A stretch of DNA of 64,000 nucleotides from Chrysopilus asiliformis. Taxonomy: Eukaryota > Arthropoda > Insecta > Diptera > Rhagionidae. This document shows, in pieces, positions 24,580-36,134 of the stretch. The notes under the pieces are model-generated. The model did not search any database. It was not told the origin of the DNA and worked only from the letters and a program-made list of their open reading frames with translations. Numbering within the stretch: the first letter of the stretch is position 1; every line of letters begins with the position of its first letter. The stretch spans positions 82,791,942-82,855,941 of the forward strand of contig OZ035962.1 in assembly GCA_964034945.1 (NCBI GenBank), written 5' to 3'. The position numbers and the translations under genes were made by a program.

Positions 24580-24862
24580 GAAAAAAGGGCCGGTTTCCGT
24601 TTATTTGAGAGAGCTAGACTTTCTCTCTACCAGCCAAACTTTCTCTCGCCTAACCAAAGTTTATAGCTATGTACCATGCATAATCTCCGCGTCCGTTAGT
24701 TAAAAAATGAGTTGCCTTTAAAAAGGAAACTTTTGAATAAAACAGACAAACTCTTTGGACATAGGAACGAAATGGCAAATTTTCGAAAAGTTTAATCCCT
24801 GGAGCGAAACAAATTTTGTTCCCCGAACCAAACTTTCCCTATAATCAAACTCTTTCACAATA
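24580..24862 (+). repeat. Dispersed repeat family G, copy 2, interrupted
   Basis: This is the direct-orientation partner of 22509-22780. It resumes after the inserted pogo-like element at about 25331-25380 (AAAGTTTTCATCCGACAGATA against AAAGTTTTTGTCCGACAAATA in copy 1). The insertion point is therefore defined by comparison with the uninterrupted copy. Confidence 0.7.
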
Positions 24863-25330
24863 CAGTAGAGATTTGTTAATTCGAATCAATAGAAACCGTA
24901 AGTAATTCGAACCACGGAGATTTTCTAATTACTGGATTATTTTTTATGGTGCACATTTTGTTTAATAAAACAGTCTCAATGACAAAAAAATATACTTTCA
25001 AGTTAAAATTAAATAACAATGTTCCTGCAGTTAAAAAGTATATACACCTACATGATAACATTCAATTTTTTTAAAAGAAACTTCAAATTTTGACTTCAAA
25101 ATTAATAACTGTACAGTTACGACAGTACATACCACCACGAAAATTTTACTAGTAAACGTCTTAGTTATTGTATTCAAACCATTTCCATGCTCGACAAGAA
25201 AAGATCGAATTTCAGAGACCAATATATCAACCACAATTTGAATTACAAGATACCCAATATAAAAAAAATTGTTGTTCAAATTACCGTGATATTCGAATTA
25301 TCGAGTGTTCGAATTACCGAGTCTCTGCTG
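24863..25330. mobile_element. Pogo/Tigger-like MITE
   Basis: The left end reads TA|CAGTAGAGATTTGTTAATTC, and the right end, inverted, reads CAGCAGAGACTCGGTAATTC. Both continue into repeated TAATTCGAA words. CAGTAGAG...AATTCGAA ends and a TA target are typical of pogo/Tigger relatives. The right flank is CT, not TA, so the duplication has mutated or the end is slightly off. There is no transposase. It interrupts family G copy 2. Confidence 0.65.
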
Positions 25331-25419
25331 CTTTTAATATACCGCTTTTAGAAAAGTTTTCATCCGACAGATAAAATAGAGGGTGGGGAGGAACTTTTTT
25401 TAGGGAAAACCCCGTATTT

Positions 25420-26490
25420 CCTGTACTATATGTATATCAAAAATTGGATAAAATTTCCTACATTTATGTATTGTACTGGAATCCGTATCTCAAGCCGTTA
25501 TCGATATATACCGTTTTTTTCTTCGAAAAATTCATTTTTTGCGTTTATTTCCAAAAGTAACGGTTTTTCGGTGGTTCCATGTATGAGATGAATTGAATAA
25601 ATTGGGGATTCCTAGAATTTTGTCTTTTACCATTATCCGCTACCTTTTACCGTTACTAAGATATTATAATTAAATGGTAAATAAATAGACTTTTGTGAAT
25701 TGTTTGCAAAATAAGGGCTTTTCGAAAAAATAGTTAAACCAAGAATTGAAGATATTAAAATAATCCACATTTTTATACCCGTATGGTGAAACCAAAGGGT
25801 ATATTAAATTTGCCTTACCGTTGGTAACGCCAAGATGCCGTTATCACACAAAAAAATGAATTACACCAGTGTAGAATGATAAAAAAATTGAATTTTCCAT
25901 GTCCGTCCGTCTGTCTGTCCGTCTGTCTGTCTGTCCGTCTGTGGCCAGGATTGCGGGCGCACGGATTGAGCTAGAGACTTGAAATTTTGCACAGATTGGT
26001 TTTTCGTAAAATGCTAAGTTCGTTAATGGATAAGAATGGACCATTAGAGGGGGTACCCCCCATACGAACGAAAACGATTTTTGCGAATATCTCAAAAACG
26101 GTGCATCTTATCAAAAAAGTCCTAGAACAAAAGTTATTTAGGATATGATTCTACATAAAACTCCCATACATCAAAATCCAATTGGAATAAATTTTAAAAA
26201 ATCTTATTGGAAAGTTTGACTTCAAAGTGGAATTTTGGTACAACTGTTCGAATTTGGATACGAATATAACCATACGGATTTTCAATAATTGCCAGATTGG
26301 CAATTATAGCTTTTGTTATGTTTACATTTTAATGACTATCGATATCTTTTACCGTTATGGATATATTTCAGATTTCGTAAAAAAAATCATATTTTTCAAT
26401 GAACTAATATTTTGTTCGTCGGGTTATAGTGTAAATTGAGCCGGATTTAGTATAAGAAAGCAGTAAGCTGTTCACATCAGATATTTATTA
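25420..26490 (+). repeat. Dispersed repeat family B with internal family A insert
   Basis: The left part (25420-25773) has the family B centre (CTCAAGCCGTTATCGATATA, GAGATGAATTGAATAA, ACCTTTTACCGTTAC). The right part (26331-26490) has ATCGATATCTTTTACCGTTA, ATATTTCAGATTTCGTAAA and TGTTCACATCAGATAT. The 5' start of family B, with its own GTCT run, is missing here. The family A sequence (25774-26330) sits between the two parts. Confidence 0.7.
25774..26330 (+). repeat. Dispersed repeat family A, inside family B
   Basis: It begins TATACCCGTATGGTGAAACC, then has AATGAATTACACCAGTGTAG, a CCGTCCGTCTGTCTGTC tract, GAGCTAGAGACTTGAAATTT and GGGGGTACCCCC, and ends near AGCTTTTGTTATGTTTACAT. The word ACATTT occurs at both junctions and may be a target duplication. 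The inverted solo copy is at 14640-15306. Confidence 0.7.
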
Positions 26491-26776
26491 CAGCAATTCT
26501 CCATGCTTTAAATTGAGTTTTATCTCTAATGATCCGCAGTTACAACCGACCAATAAAGATTGGGAAAAAAAGATTTTATAAACTTTACCCATGTAGGAAA
26601 TGGCTATTTCGATCATACCGGATGGAGGTCGTGATTTTCACAATATAACACCTCTATTGTTAATAAAAGGTGTGAATTTTCATCTTTCAATTCTTAACGA
26701 AAATCTCACAAAAATCTTTGGAAAAAAAAGTCACAAAGAATTAAACTTTCCTTGTTTTACATAATCGGCACATCTA

Positions 26777-28890
26777 CACGGAGAAAAAAATTATGATTCC
26801 CCCAATCATAAAATGCAGCCAGCATAATTATGTTTGGGGGATTCTTATTACAATTATGGTTGGCTGAAATTTCCCCTAGAGGAAATTTTTTCCATTACAT
26901 TTATGTTTGCCGACACTGTGATTCAAACCACATTATGCTAACAACAATATTTTCAAATTCACCAACCATATTATGTTTGGGGCAACCAAAATATGTTTGG
27001 ATCAGTGATGCTATGTACCTTTAGTGAAATTCCCCTTTCCAAATGACGAAATCCCCCTTTTTCCCCTTTTTCAATGACGAAATTCCCCTCGTTTTTCCCC
27101 TATAAAAAAACTAATTTTAAATAAAGAATTCATGTATTAAAACCAAAAATTATTGTCATTTGGACTCATGTTAGTCTTTTAGGAGAAAAATACACAAATT
27201 AGGAAATAATTTTATATTTTGTAAAGCTTTAACAAAATACTCGTTAATTGTATTCCCGATAACAACGTGACGGGTCTCCAACCAAACGTCAAAAAAAAAT
27301 TTGAAAAGAAGTCGGGATTCACAATTGGATAATAATCAAAGCAAGTCACAAATGTATAAATCAAGGTAGTTCCTTTGCTTTTGAGCTTAAAATGATCCTG
27401 TCCTCCTTAAATTCGGTAAAAATTATTTCCATATTTCGAATTTAAAAAATATAAAAATATCAAAAAATGGAAGAAAACGAAATTAAGTCGCGACTGAAAC
27501 TCGATTTTTGTATTCCGGGCACTTTGCCACTGGTCCATGCATTCTTCTGGTGAATATTCGTCGAAATTAGTATGTACATTAAGCCAAATTTTAAAGATGA
27601 CCAAGAAATTACCGATTTAATTGATTTTTACATAATTTAAACAAAGCACTTCTGCTGATTGGCAATTGAAAATATTTCTATTGAAAATATATTTAAGAAA
27701 TCCGAAAAACGAACAAAAAATATGTGTCAATGAACTTTCATGGAAACTACTTTCCATCAAAATCTTTTAAAATAATTTAAAGTAATTACTTTGCATAACA
27801 TGAGAAATGGTACTTTTTAATGTGCTTTTTTCAAAGCTGTTAAAAAGTACACTGAAAAATCGGTTAAACGTAGATTCCAAAGCCATTTTAAAGTGCTTTC
27901 GTTTAAAAGATTGGGGTGTACTTTACTATTGCAATAAGATCATTATAAAGTGGAAAATGCATAAATAAGGGTATTTCCTTCACTCTTTACCTTTGCCTAA
28001 GCTTGGAATTGGATTGTAATTGTTTTTAATTATTTGTACTTCTACTTTTCCGTAATTTTTTAAAAGTATTTAGGGTTTACTTGAAAGGCGAAGATTTTCC
28101 CCTCGTTTTGAAGCGTTTTCCCCTTTTCCCCTATTAACAATTTTTATACTCAAATTCCCCGCAAAAAGGGGAATTCCCCTCGATATAGCATCACTGGTTT
28201 GGATTCCCATTTTTTTTTGTCGTTTCTCTAATCATAATATGTTTGGGGTGAACATAATATGGTTGGTTCATAATTATAATTATGATTAATCTAAACAAAT
28301 ATTGCTTATATTAATCATAATTCCTGAAATAAAAAAAATGGAGGTTTTTACATCCGAAAAATGCCTTCCAGCATGTCACGCATGTCTGCTATCCCGCAGG
28401 AGGCCTGTTTCTAACAGGATTTATGGACTTGTGATTTTTCAACTAGACTTCAGTATTTATACTCCCAAGTCGCAAACTTCATGCGAATTATGTGTGAAGG
28501 AAAAAAAATTGAACATAATATGTTTCATTTAACAAAGATATGATCTGAGGGATCATATGCTTAATTCGGCCGCTTCCAGATTTCCCCTTTTATTGTGTTA
28601 ATCAATCATAATTATGTTTAGACGCAGAATTTACAACAATATGTTGACATTCAAACACATTTTTATTCATCCCAATCAAATAGTGTTTAGATATTATTGT
28701 CCTCCCAATTACATTATAATTTTCCAAAATTTCCCTCGTCGGGGAACATAATTATGATTGGAAAACTAAACATAATACTAATTGGAAGTCATCGTCTGAT
28801 AACATTTTGATTCGTCTGATTATATTTTGATTCCCCCAATAATTCTTATAGTGCTCCCAATGATATTCAACCATAATTTTTTTCTCCGTG
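26777..28890. mobile_element. TA-flanked element with CACGGAG ends, carrying a nested hAT-type element
   Basis: Both ends are identical inverted for 19 bp (CACGGAGAAAAAAATTATG), and TA flanks each side (26775-26776 and 28891-28892). The interior is full of short words such as CATAATTATGTTTGG and ATAATATGTTTGGGG in both orientations. Without the nested insertion (27003-28196 plus one 8-bp target copy) it would be 912 bp. No transposase ORF was found. The TA target points to the Tc1/mariner superfamily. Confidence 0.75.
27003..28196. mobile_element. hAT-type non-autonomous element with perfect 8-bp duplication
   Basis: The ends read CAGTGATGCTATGTACC and, inverted, CAGTGATGCTATATCGAG. They are flanked by identical GTTTGGAT at 26995-27002 and 28197-28204. 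A CAGTG terminus with an 8-bp duplication is diagnostic of hAT elements. Just inside each end are GAAATTCCCC/GGGGAATT blocks and repeated TTTTCCCCT tracts. The longest ORF (27407-27604, minus) shows no BED finger or hAT dimerisation motif, so the element is non-autonomous. Confidence 0.85.
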
Positions 28891-28892
28891 TA

Positions 28893-29630
28893 CATATTCG
28901 TATTTATGCTAATGGGCAAGTAAAGGTCGGCAACACTTTTCTACATGGCTGCGTCATAAAATCATAAAACCGGGAGCACATTAGCAGCAATTAGCCACAA
29001 AGTGCCGACAAAGCGGCTAAAATTAAAACCAGTTAGCACCACTCATTTTCCGTTCCAATCAAGAAGCACAACACCAACAGGTAGTCGGCATTTTTGTAAA
29101 AAAAATCTTTTTTTTATCTGTAGCAATCTTCAAAATTCTCCGCTTCACTGTAATATTTTATTAATGCGATTACTGTCATATCACTACGTATAGCCACTTT
29201 GTTTAAAACTGCCGCTTGACTGGACTGCGAATATTTAAAATATTTCTCAATTACATTAAATACCAAATCTATTTACATTAAAATTGTTTTGATGGATTTC
29301 AGAAATAGACATTGGCTGGACGTTTGATATTATCTGGGGGTCATTTAAAAATTATATAAAATGTTGTTGACATGACAGCAGTATGTAAGAAATGCAAAAC
29401 GATATACTATATAGATAATTACAAGTGCTGTATAGCTTATTGCCACCTCTGGGTAGGAATTTTAGAATAAATGTAAATAAAATAAATTCTATATTATCAA
29501 CCAAGCATTTTTGTATTTGCCACAAACAGGTTTTTTTAATCGCCATTCTGCATAAACTTTTCGTTTCTGAAATTATTATCATTGTTTATTAATAATGTAT
29601 TTATATCATACACTAAAAATTTAATAAAAA
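28893..29630. other. Gene-free stretch
   Basis: Nothing recognisable was found; ORFs are short and AT-driven. Confidence 0.4.
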
Positions 29631-30120
29631 TGAGTTGATGTCTGTCTGTCTGTCTGTTCCTCTTTCACGTGAAAACGGCGGAACCGATTGATTTGAAATT
29701 TAGCATGGATGTTCGCTGTAGACCTGGTTCCAACATAGGCATATTGGAAAGTAGTCCGAGAGGTGGGGGAAGTAAGGGAAGGGAGTAAAGTGAATCAGAA
29801 GCTTGGTTTTTCTTCTATGTTACTTTTTTTTCGCGAAAACTACCGAACCGATCAGCCTGAAAGTTAGCACAGATATTCGTTGGGAGTCTTGGTCTAACAT
29901 AAACCCATTGAAAAGTAGTCTGAGAAGTGTGGGGGAGGGGAGTAATGGGAAGGGGTAAAGTGAATCTGAAGCAAAGTTTTTCCCCCTGTGTTACTATTTC
30001 GCGAGAAAACTACAAGCCGATCGGCCTGAAATTTCGCACAGATGTTCGACGAGGGTCCAGCTCTAACATGTCGCCATATAAAAGTAAGAGTAGGGGGTAA
30101 AGTGAATCCGAAACCAAATG
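29631..30120 (+). repeat. Dispersed repeat family D
   Basis: It starts GTTGATGTCTGTCTGTCTG. It then has about three imperfect modules of roughly 170 bp, each with a CGNGAAAACTNC-GAACCGATCNGCCTGAAATTT phrase, AGTAGTCNGAGANG and a GGGAGTAAAGTGAATC block. The same modules occur inverted at 40417-41153. No ORF is shared between modules, so it is noncoding. Confidence 0.7.
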
Positions 30121-31592
30121 CTGAAATTGTCTTTTTGTTAATTTTTGAAAACGATTTTCCGAAAAGAAAAAACTATCTGTCTTGAATTTAGGCTGAATTA
30201 GGAAAACTAGGAAGATGACAAAGCATGGAGTTACGCTTCTCTTATAAGGTTTTTTAATTTAATGAAAATATTTTAAGCAGTTAAAAACTGGTTTCCGCTA
30301 ACAAGTACTTAATTGTTTCAAATTTTTAACAAATGTTTCCCATATTTTAAAAATCCGGTTCAAGAAATTAGCAAATTTATCTTAAAATATATTTTTCTAC
30401 ACAGAAAAACATGTTCCAATCTTTACAAAGCATTTTCCAGTATCGAAAAAATATTTTCTCGGTCTTTCAAAAATACATTTCAGTTTTATCGCATAAAGAA
30501 ATCGCTTTGCTTAAAGTGCATGCAGCAATATAACTTTTAACCTGTCATCCATAAATGGGATTTAATGCCGCAACTGAGTTCGATAGGGTCGACAAGGTTG
30601 ATGGCTTCGAAGGAAAGTTTTCCAAGTGCACGCGATTCTTACGGGTCTATGAGAAGGGCAGGGCAGGGCAGGGCGCTAAAGGGGTGGGTCATAGTACAGA
30701 TCCCAGAAATCTCCAAGGAAGCCTCGGCATTTTGTTGATTGACGACGAACGATTCATGCAATCGATAGCCTCACCCAAAGTCCACGCCAAACTATGGATG
30801 ACTTGCGGCTTACTTGCCGGCTGATTACAAGAAAATGGATGGATGGATGGACGTAGATGGATGGGTAGATGGATGAATGAACATACATCGATCGTAGATG
30901 AATCCCCCTTTGTTTCTGTCCAGTGTTTTTCGTTTTTCGTTATAACTGACGGCTATAGGCCACACCATCAGTCTTACGGACAAAAAGTCATTTGATTTGC
31001 ATACGGAATCGATTTTATGTTTGCTAAGTTTTTCGGCTATGGTTTATCCCATCGATTTACATAAGTTGCGTGCTAGCCTAATGACCGGTGTGGTGCCATC
31101 GTCGTCTGTCTAGATTTCCCTCTCTTTGTATTTTTCTTGGGGTCCGGCTGACTTCCATCGTGGTCGTCGTCGTCGTTCTTCCTGGATTTATGTTATGTTA
31201 TGTTATGTTGTTATGAGGTTTCGATGCACAGCAAATTGGAATTTGGCACGGACATCCGTTTTGAGCTCGTAAACAATTTTCAAATATTTTTGGCTTCTGC
31301 GGAGTCAACCGCCGTAAATACGGAAAGATGGCTTCGAGGCACGTAACACAACACAACCAACGCCTAAGCCAAGTATCGAACCTATCCATTGGCGAAAATA
31401 ACGGACACTTAATCGCCTTCGCCTAGAAGCTACAAAAAAAATTAAAACATGCAGTAAATTCTGTAAAATACCACTTGGGAAACGCTGGTCATAACTCATG
31501 TGGCTGGTGAGTTACGCGAGTGAAGTTTGGAAAAAAACAAAATCCCAGCCAAAGTGTTTTGAAAGTAAGTAACCTACGTACAAACACACACC
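30121..31592. other. Gene-free stretch with simple repeats
   Basis: A GGATGGATGG/GATGGATGGGTAGATG tract is at about 30833-30885, AGGGCAGGGCAGGGC at about 30655, and TTATGTTATGTTATGTTG at about 31193-31212. The ORF at 30555-30824 is moderately GC-rich, but the GGGCAGGGC tract runs through it and no motif is seen. Confidence 0.4.
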
Positions 31593-31867
31593 TCACGTAG
31601 CGGCCCAGCGGCCATAGGTGTGAAGGCGACTCCATTCCAGGTACCAGGTATAGACGCCTTCCTTGCAGCTGATGTGCTCCGTTCTTCGGTTTTGTGTGGT
31701 GGAGCCGATGACCTCGTTGTAATCGCACTTGGGGGGCTTTCATTGTGCAGTGCCAGTCAATTTCTCTTTGCCCCCGCATTAAGCCACCCAATTTTGAACT
31801 GCGGCAAATAGAAGCGAAGGGCCTGCTTCTCCATCAGCAATTCGACCTCATCAGCTGAAGTTTGCAT
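31593..31867 (-). pseudogene. Unrecognised 90-codon frame broken at two homopolymers
   Basis: On the minus strand an ATG at 31867 (A at -3) opens MQTSADEVELLMEKQALRFY. The frame breaks at a run of five G (31771-31775) and again at a run of six C (31731-31736). Ignoring one base in each run gives one continuous frame of 90 codons ending at TGA 31593-31595. Short segments include IDWHCTMKAP, CDYNEVIGSTTQNRRTEH and YTWYLEWSRLHTYGRW. Codons are strongly G/C-ending (TAC AAC GAG GTC ATC GGC TCC ACC), unlike nearby DNA. As an alternative, a CTTCAG acceptor at about 31849 and a TAC|GTGAGG donor at the 3' edge would make it an internal exon. Both breaks are homopolymer length changes, so assembly error is as likely as real decay. 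Function is unknown. Confidence 0.4.
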
Positions 31868-32886
31868 GGTCAGTATGTGAAATGTTAAACGTAAAACTTT
31901 TTCTCATTGCTGTTGTTGTTGTTGTTCTCCAAACTTGACTCTTACAAATATGTGTAGCTTTTTTTCTACAATTCATCCATCTCTGGTGGTTTATTATGTG
32001 TAAAATGAACACATTGAATCGATTGGAAATTGTGGGGGTCGGTCGCCGCATTGCATGGAAAATTGGTTTGTTGAACAGCAATTTTAAACCGACAAAGTAT
32101 AAAAGTTTTTTAATTAAAAATTTACTATTACTTCTTTGATATGCATGAAATGAGCTTTTTTTTTCTTTTGAAATTTCTAGAGCTTATTTTATGTAATTTT
32201 CTATTTATTACGGTATTCGTTTTTTGTGCAATCAAGTTGAATATAGAGTGGTGAGTCTGAAGATAATTTCGGTTTATAGTAAGAATTTTTTTTGTTCGCT
32301 TTTACACAAGGGGACTTTGGTTTGGGCATCTATAAAACCTTAGACGTTGATAATTTGCAGATATCTCGAATAAAAGCGAATTCTGGGAAATTGTGATTTG
32401 TGCAATTAAATGAATAGGAGTTTCACTGCCAAAATACATGCGCGGTGTTAATTGTGTCAGAACTACAACAGAATTTTGACGGGTTTATGCACATCTTTAT
32501 GAGTAGTCATTTTATATCTCCCGATTTACAAAAAAAAACAGCTTAATCCACGCAAGTGTGAAATGATATTTTGCTTACATAATTAAACGTCATATCGTCT
32601 GCTTAAAGTGAAATTGTGCAAATTTTACAGAAGACCACAAAAACTTTGTTAAATCATTTTAATTCTTATTTAAAGAAAACTGAGTTTTCTTTAGAATTTT
32701 CTTTAATACATACATACGAACGAATACATAACACACACGCATACATATGTCATGTCTGTATGTCATGTTGTGGAGTCATCGAACTGAGCATGTCCCAGGA
32801 ACGTGCGGGGTTGATTGTTTTAAATGTGAATAACATAACACTGTTTCTAGGTTTAGGTCTTAAAAGTCAAATTCTTCCAAGCAGCA
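31868..32886. other. Gene-free stretch
   Basis: It includes a short TTGTTGTTGTTGTT run at about 31912. No same-strand upstream exon for the 31593-31867 frame could be identified. Confidence 0.4.
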
Positions 32887-32965
32887 TTTATGTTAACCGT
32901 GACGTTATCGGTTGACAAAAATCATAAAGACAACTGTCAACCGCCAACGTCACGGTTGACATAAA
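32887..32965. repeat. Hairpin with 31-bp arms
   Basis: The left arm TTTATGTTAACCGTGACG... (32887-32917) is inverted at 32935-32965 (...CGTCACGGTTGACATAAA) with about four mismatches and a 17-nt loop. It could form a stable RNA hairpin if transcribed, but no expression evidence is available. Confidence 0.75.
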
Positions 32966-33236
32966 CTCTATTTGGACTATCTTAGACTCTTGATATCCTA
33001 AAATCTTTCTAAATGCAAAATTTTTCTGATTAAACTATTATCTCCAATCAATTCAGAAATTTAATCTCGAAATGAAATCAATTATTTTTAATGATTTCTA
33101 GATGACAAATTTAATCTAAATTATTTTCATTACATCATTTGCAAAGTTAGATTTTTGTTTTGGGTTTCTTTGCTATTTTTAAACGACATGGAAAACTAAA
33201 TATATCTATAAAAAAGTGCATTTCATTTTTTCTATA

Positions 33237-33705
33237 CAGGGTGTTTCAGAATAATTTAGAAAAACAAATTTACCTCAAGGACTGTCTATATAATACGTCA
33301 CGAGTTTGCATTTTTTTGGGTTGTGATTTAATACCACCGTCATATTACCGCGAAGCAAGATATTTCCGTTATTTTAAAAACATTTAGTTGATTTTTCAAT
33401 ACTAACACGAAATTTCGTTGCGGTCCGATGGTTCGGTTGGTAGACGGTTGGATCGTCGAGCATGAGGTCGCGGGTTTGATTTCGCGACAAAACATTTTTA
33501 AAATTTTTTGTTTGTTTTCAAATATAAAAATTATTTTAAAGATAAATAGCGATATCTAGTTTACATATTTGTAATCTGGAAAAACTTTTAATGATTGACC
33601 GTTCAAAATATAATTTTTTTATAGGAGTTGTATGTATATCCCGTGAATGAGTTAAGGAATCACTTTTTCATTTGTTTCTGCTCATAATCAATTTGAAACA
33701 CCCTG
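33237..33705. mobile_element. TA-flanked CAGGGTG element containing a tRNA-like sequence
   Basis: The ends CAGGGTGTTTCAGAATAATTT and, inverted, CAGGGTGTTTCAAATTG share 12 terminal bases. TA flanks both sides (33235-33236, 33706-33707). CAGGGTGTTTC ends with a TA target are common in mariner-derived MITEs. There is no transposase. The interior contains a tRNA-like stretch at 33419-33489. Confidence 0.7.
33419..33489 (+). other. tRNA-like sequence with A- and B-box-like motifs
   Basis: TGGTTCGGTTGGTAGACGG (33429-33447) resembles the D-arm/A box. GGTTTGATTTC (33473-33483), preceded by GGTCGCG, resembles the T-arm/B box GGTTCGANTCC with C-to-T changes. Their spacing is tRNA-like. The T stem no longer pairs fully (one base appears lost), so it is not a functional tRNA. 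It may be the head of a tRNA-derived SINE or a tRNA gene captured by the MITE. Confidence 0.5.
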
Positions 33706-33707
33706 TA

Positions 33708-36131
33708 CTGACATCGTTTAGTTTCACATTCGACAAGCTTATCCAGATTCATCTTCGTCATTCTAGCCCTCACAGTTGATCGTCATGTCGTTCCAATTTG
33801 ATCCATTCAGTTCAACTTTGAGAAGATCGTCTTCGTTATTCAATTCCAACCCATTCCCTGAGATAAACTCAAAGAGAACAACAAAAAGCACCAGCAACAA
33901 ACTTTTTTTTTGTACTGTACAGAATGAAAAGAAAAACTTCTTACGTAAAAAGCGAGGTTAAGCGGCTTTTGAAAGGAAACAAGAACCCAGAAGAAGAAAA
34001 AAAACCTCCGAATAAGAAAAACAGCCTGTGATGCCCGCCTTTTAAAAAAAAGGCGACCGACTTGTTGGTAATTATTCTCAACTTTTTCATCTTCTCCACG
34101 AAGCCAAAACGAAGCGATTTAATTCTTTGAATTTACAAATTTTTTCCACTATTTCTTTACAGTTCATTATATAAAATATACATATCTATACATATGCACG
34201 TGTTTTTTGCATAAAAAGTCTTTTTATGCCAAAGCAGTGAAGCACAATTCGGCTTTCCTTTCAATTCACCGCCACTCTGAATTTTACAATCAAAGGTAAC
34301 AAAATCCGACCTTCCAAGGAATTCAACTTTTTTTTCCGTCACTCGAAGAAATCTTCTGTTGGTTAATAACAACAATACATGTGAAAAGTGTTTGAGAAAA
34401 ATTGCTAATTTCAATCATAACTCCCACTTGACGGAAAATTTTTCATTTACAGAAAAGTTTTTTTTTATATACAAAAGTGGTGTTGCTGGCCCTTGAGAGT
34501 CTTTAGATTCACGTTTTGACGATTGAAAAAACTGCACTTAACCAACACCTTGAATCCAACACCTCATATCTCACTCCTGCTAATTCGCGATTGGTACTCG
34601 GGATCCTGAATTTTGCATTTTTATTCCTATTCTCTCCAGGTTGTTTCAAAAACTTTTGAGAGCACGCTTAAATGCAATTTAGTTTTAATTTCTTTTTCCG
34701 CTAAATTACCCCGAAGTGCAACAGGAGGGTGTGAAAAAGAGTTGCGACGAACCATAACCGTGTTGAATCCGTAATCCCACTTTAATGATTTTCGCGGCAC
34801 CTCAGAAAGTTCAAGAGGAAGCGGCATCGCAGCTGATGATTGACTTAACGCTTCGTTCGCGCCAACCAAAATGATTGATGGATGGATGGATGCGTTTTTG
34901 ATTATGATGCCTGCAGGCAGGGTACAGGGAATTCGATGTTGTGTTTTGTGCTGGACTGTGCCATAATTTTTGAAGTTATGCTCGTTTATGCTGCTATGCT
35001 TATCGCCTGATTATGATGGTGGCTATGGAACCAGCTTGTATACAATTTTTTTCCCTTCTTTGATACAAAAAAATGGACTGTTTTTGAGGAAACACTTCCA
35101 AGAAATGTTCAGTTTCGGTTGAGAGTTTTTTTTTGGTAAGGCAATTAAGAAGAATTTTGTTGTGTGAGTAATTTCGATATGAAAGTAGGTACTCGTATGT
35201 CAAGACTTTTCTAATAATTATTTATATGTTAAATTTTGGTGTTTCTTACTATTTTAAAAAGGAAATTTTTTTGATATATTTTACTCATCAGTCAGAAACG
35301 ATCAAAATCTGGATATACTGACAAAAACAATTGAAAATGAATATTCGCATTATCCTTACAGGACTTTAACAAATTTTCTTTTTTCCCTAAACACTGCCCT
35401 CTTTTAAAGGGCGTCTGCGGGGAAGACCGGATAAGATTTTTAAAAGTGTCCGGAGAAATTGCTATTTAAGAAGTTCATGTTATACAAGACATCAAGAAAG
35501 ACAAAACATGGCGTTACTCCTGTCTCGCAAGTGTGAGACTTCCAGTTTTAAGATATAGTTGATCTCTAAATGCCAAAAATTTCAGTGTCTCGTATATTCC
35601 TTTTTTTTGTAGGAATATGTCCTATTATGTAGAAGATTTTAAAATATGTCAGTACATACTTGAAAAAGGATGAATTATATTAATTCGTATTTTTTTTATA
35701 TTTTCAGGTGGGTGATCAAATTTTTTTGAGATGGAAATCAAATTCTTTATTAAAAACAAAATCTAGAAGGTGAGTTAATTATTTTGATGCCAAACTACGC
35801 TTTTACTATGCAACTTGATTTTCGGTCGTTTCAGACAAGAATCCACCTTTTGATACATAATTTTAAGTAAAATATATCGCAAAGTTTACAACAAACCATA
35901 TTTGAGGCTCTCAGCGATAGAACGGCTTAACCCACAAAATCTTCATTTTGACAAATTCCACTGTTATATACCTACTACATATTAGAAATGTTAAGAAACA
36001 AACTTTTGGATTTTATAATTTTATGTTTTAATGTTCTTATATAGACATCCAAAAAATTTTATCCCACAAACGCATACTTTACCAATGGTATGATTAGCAA
36101 TGGAAAAAATTTCGCGATTTCGGAATGTGAC
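33708..36131. other. Gene-free stretch with a weak ratchet-like splice motif
   Basis: No coding exon is supported. At 35685-35714 a T-rich tract ends ATATTTTCAG and is followed directly by GTGGGT (AG at 35706-35707, GT at 35708-35709), which resembles an acceptor fused to a donor. A GATGGATGGATGGATG run lies at about 34876. Confidence 0.4.
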
Positions 36132-36134
36132 TTA

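Noticed and set aside
22509..24862. Family G copies considered as long terminal repeats of one element
   Set aside because: They differ too much from each other, lack TG...CA ends and there is no retroviral-type coding region between them.
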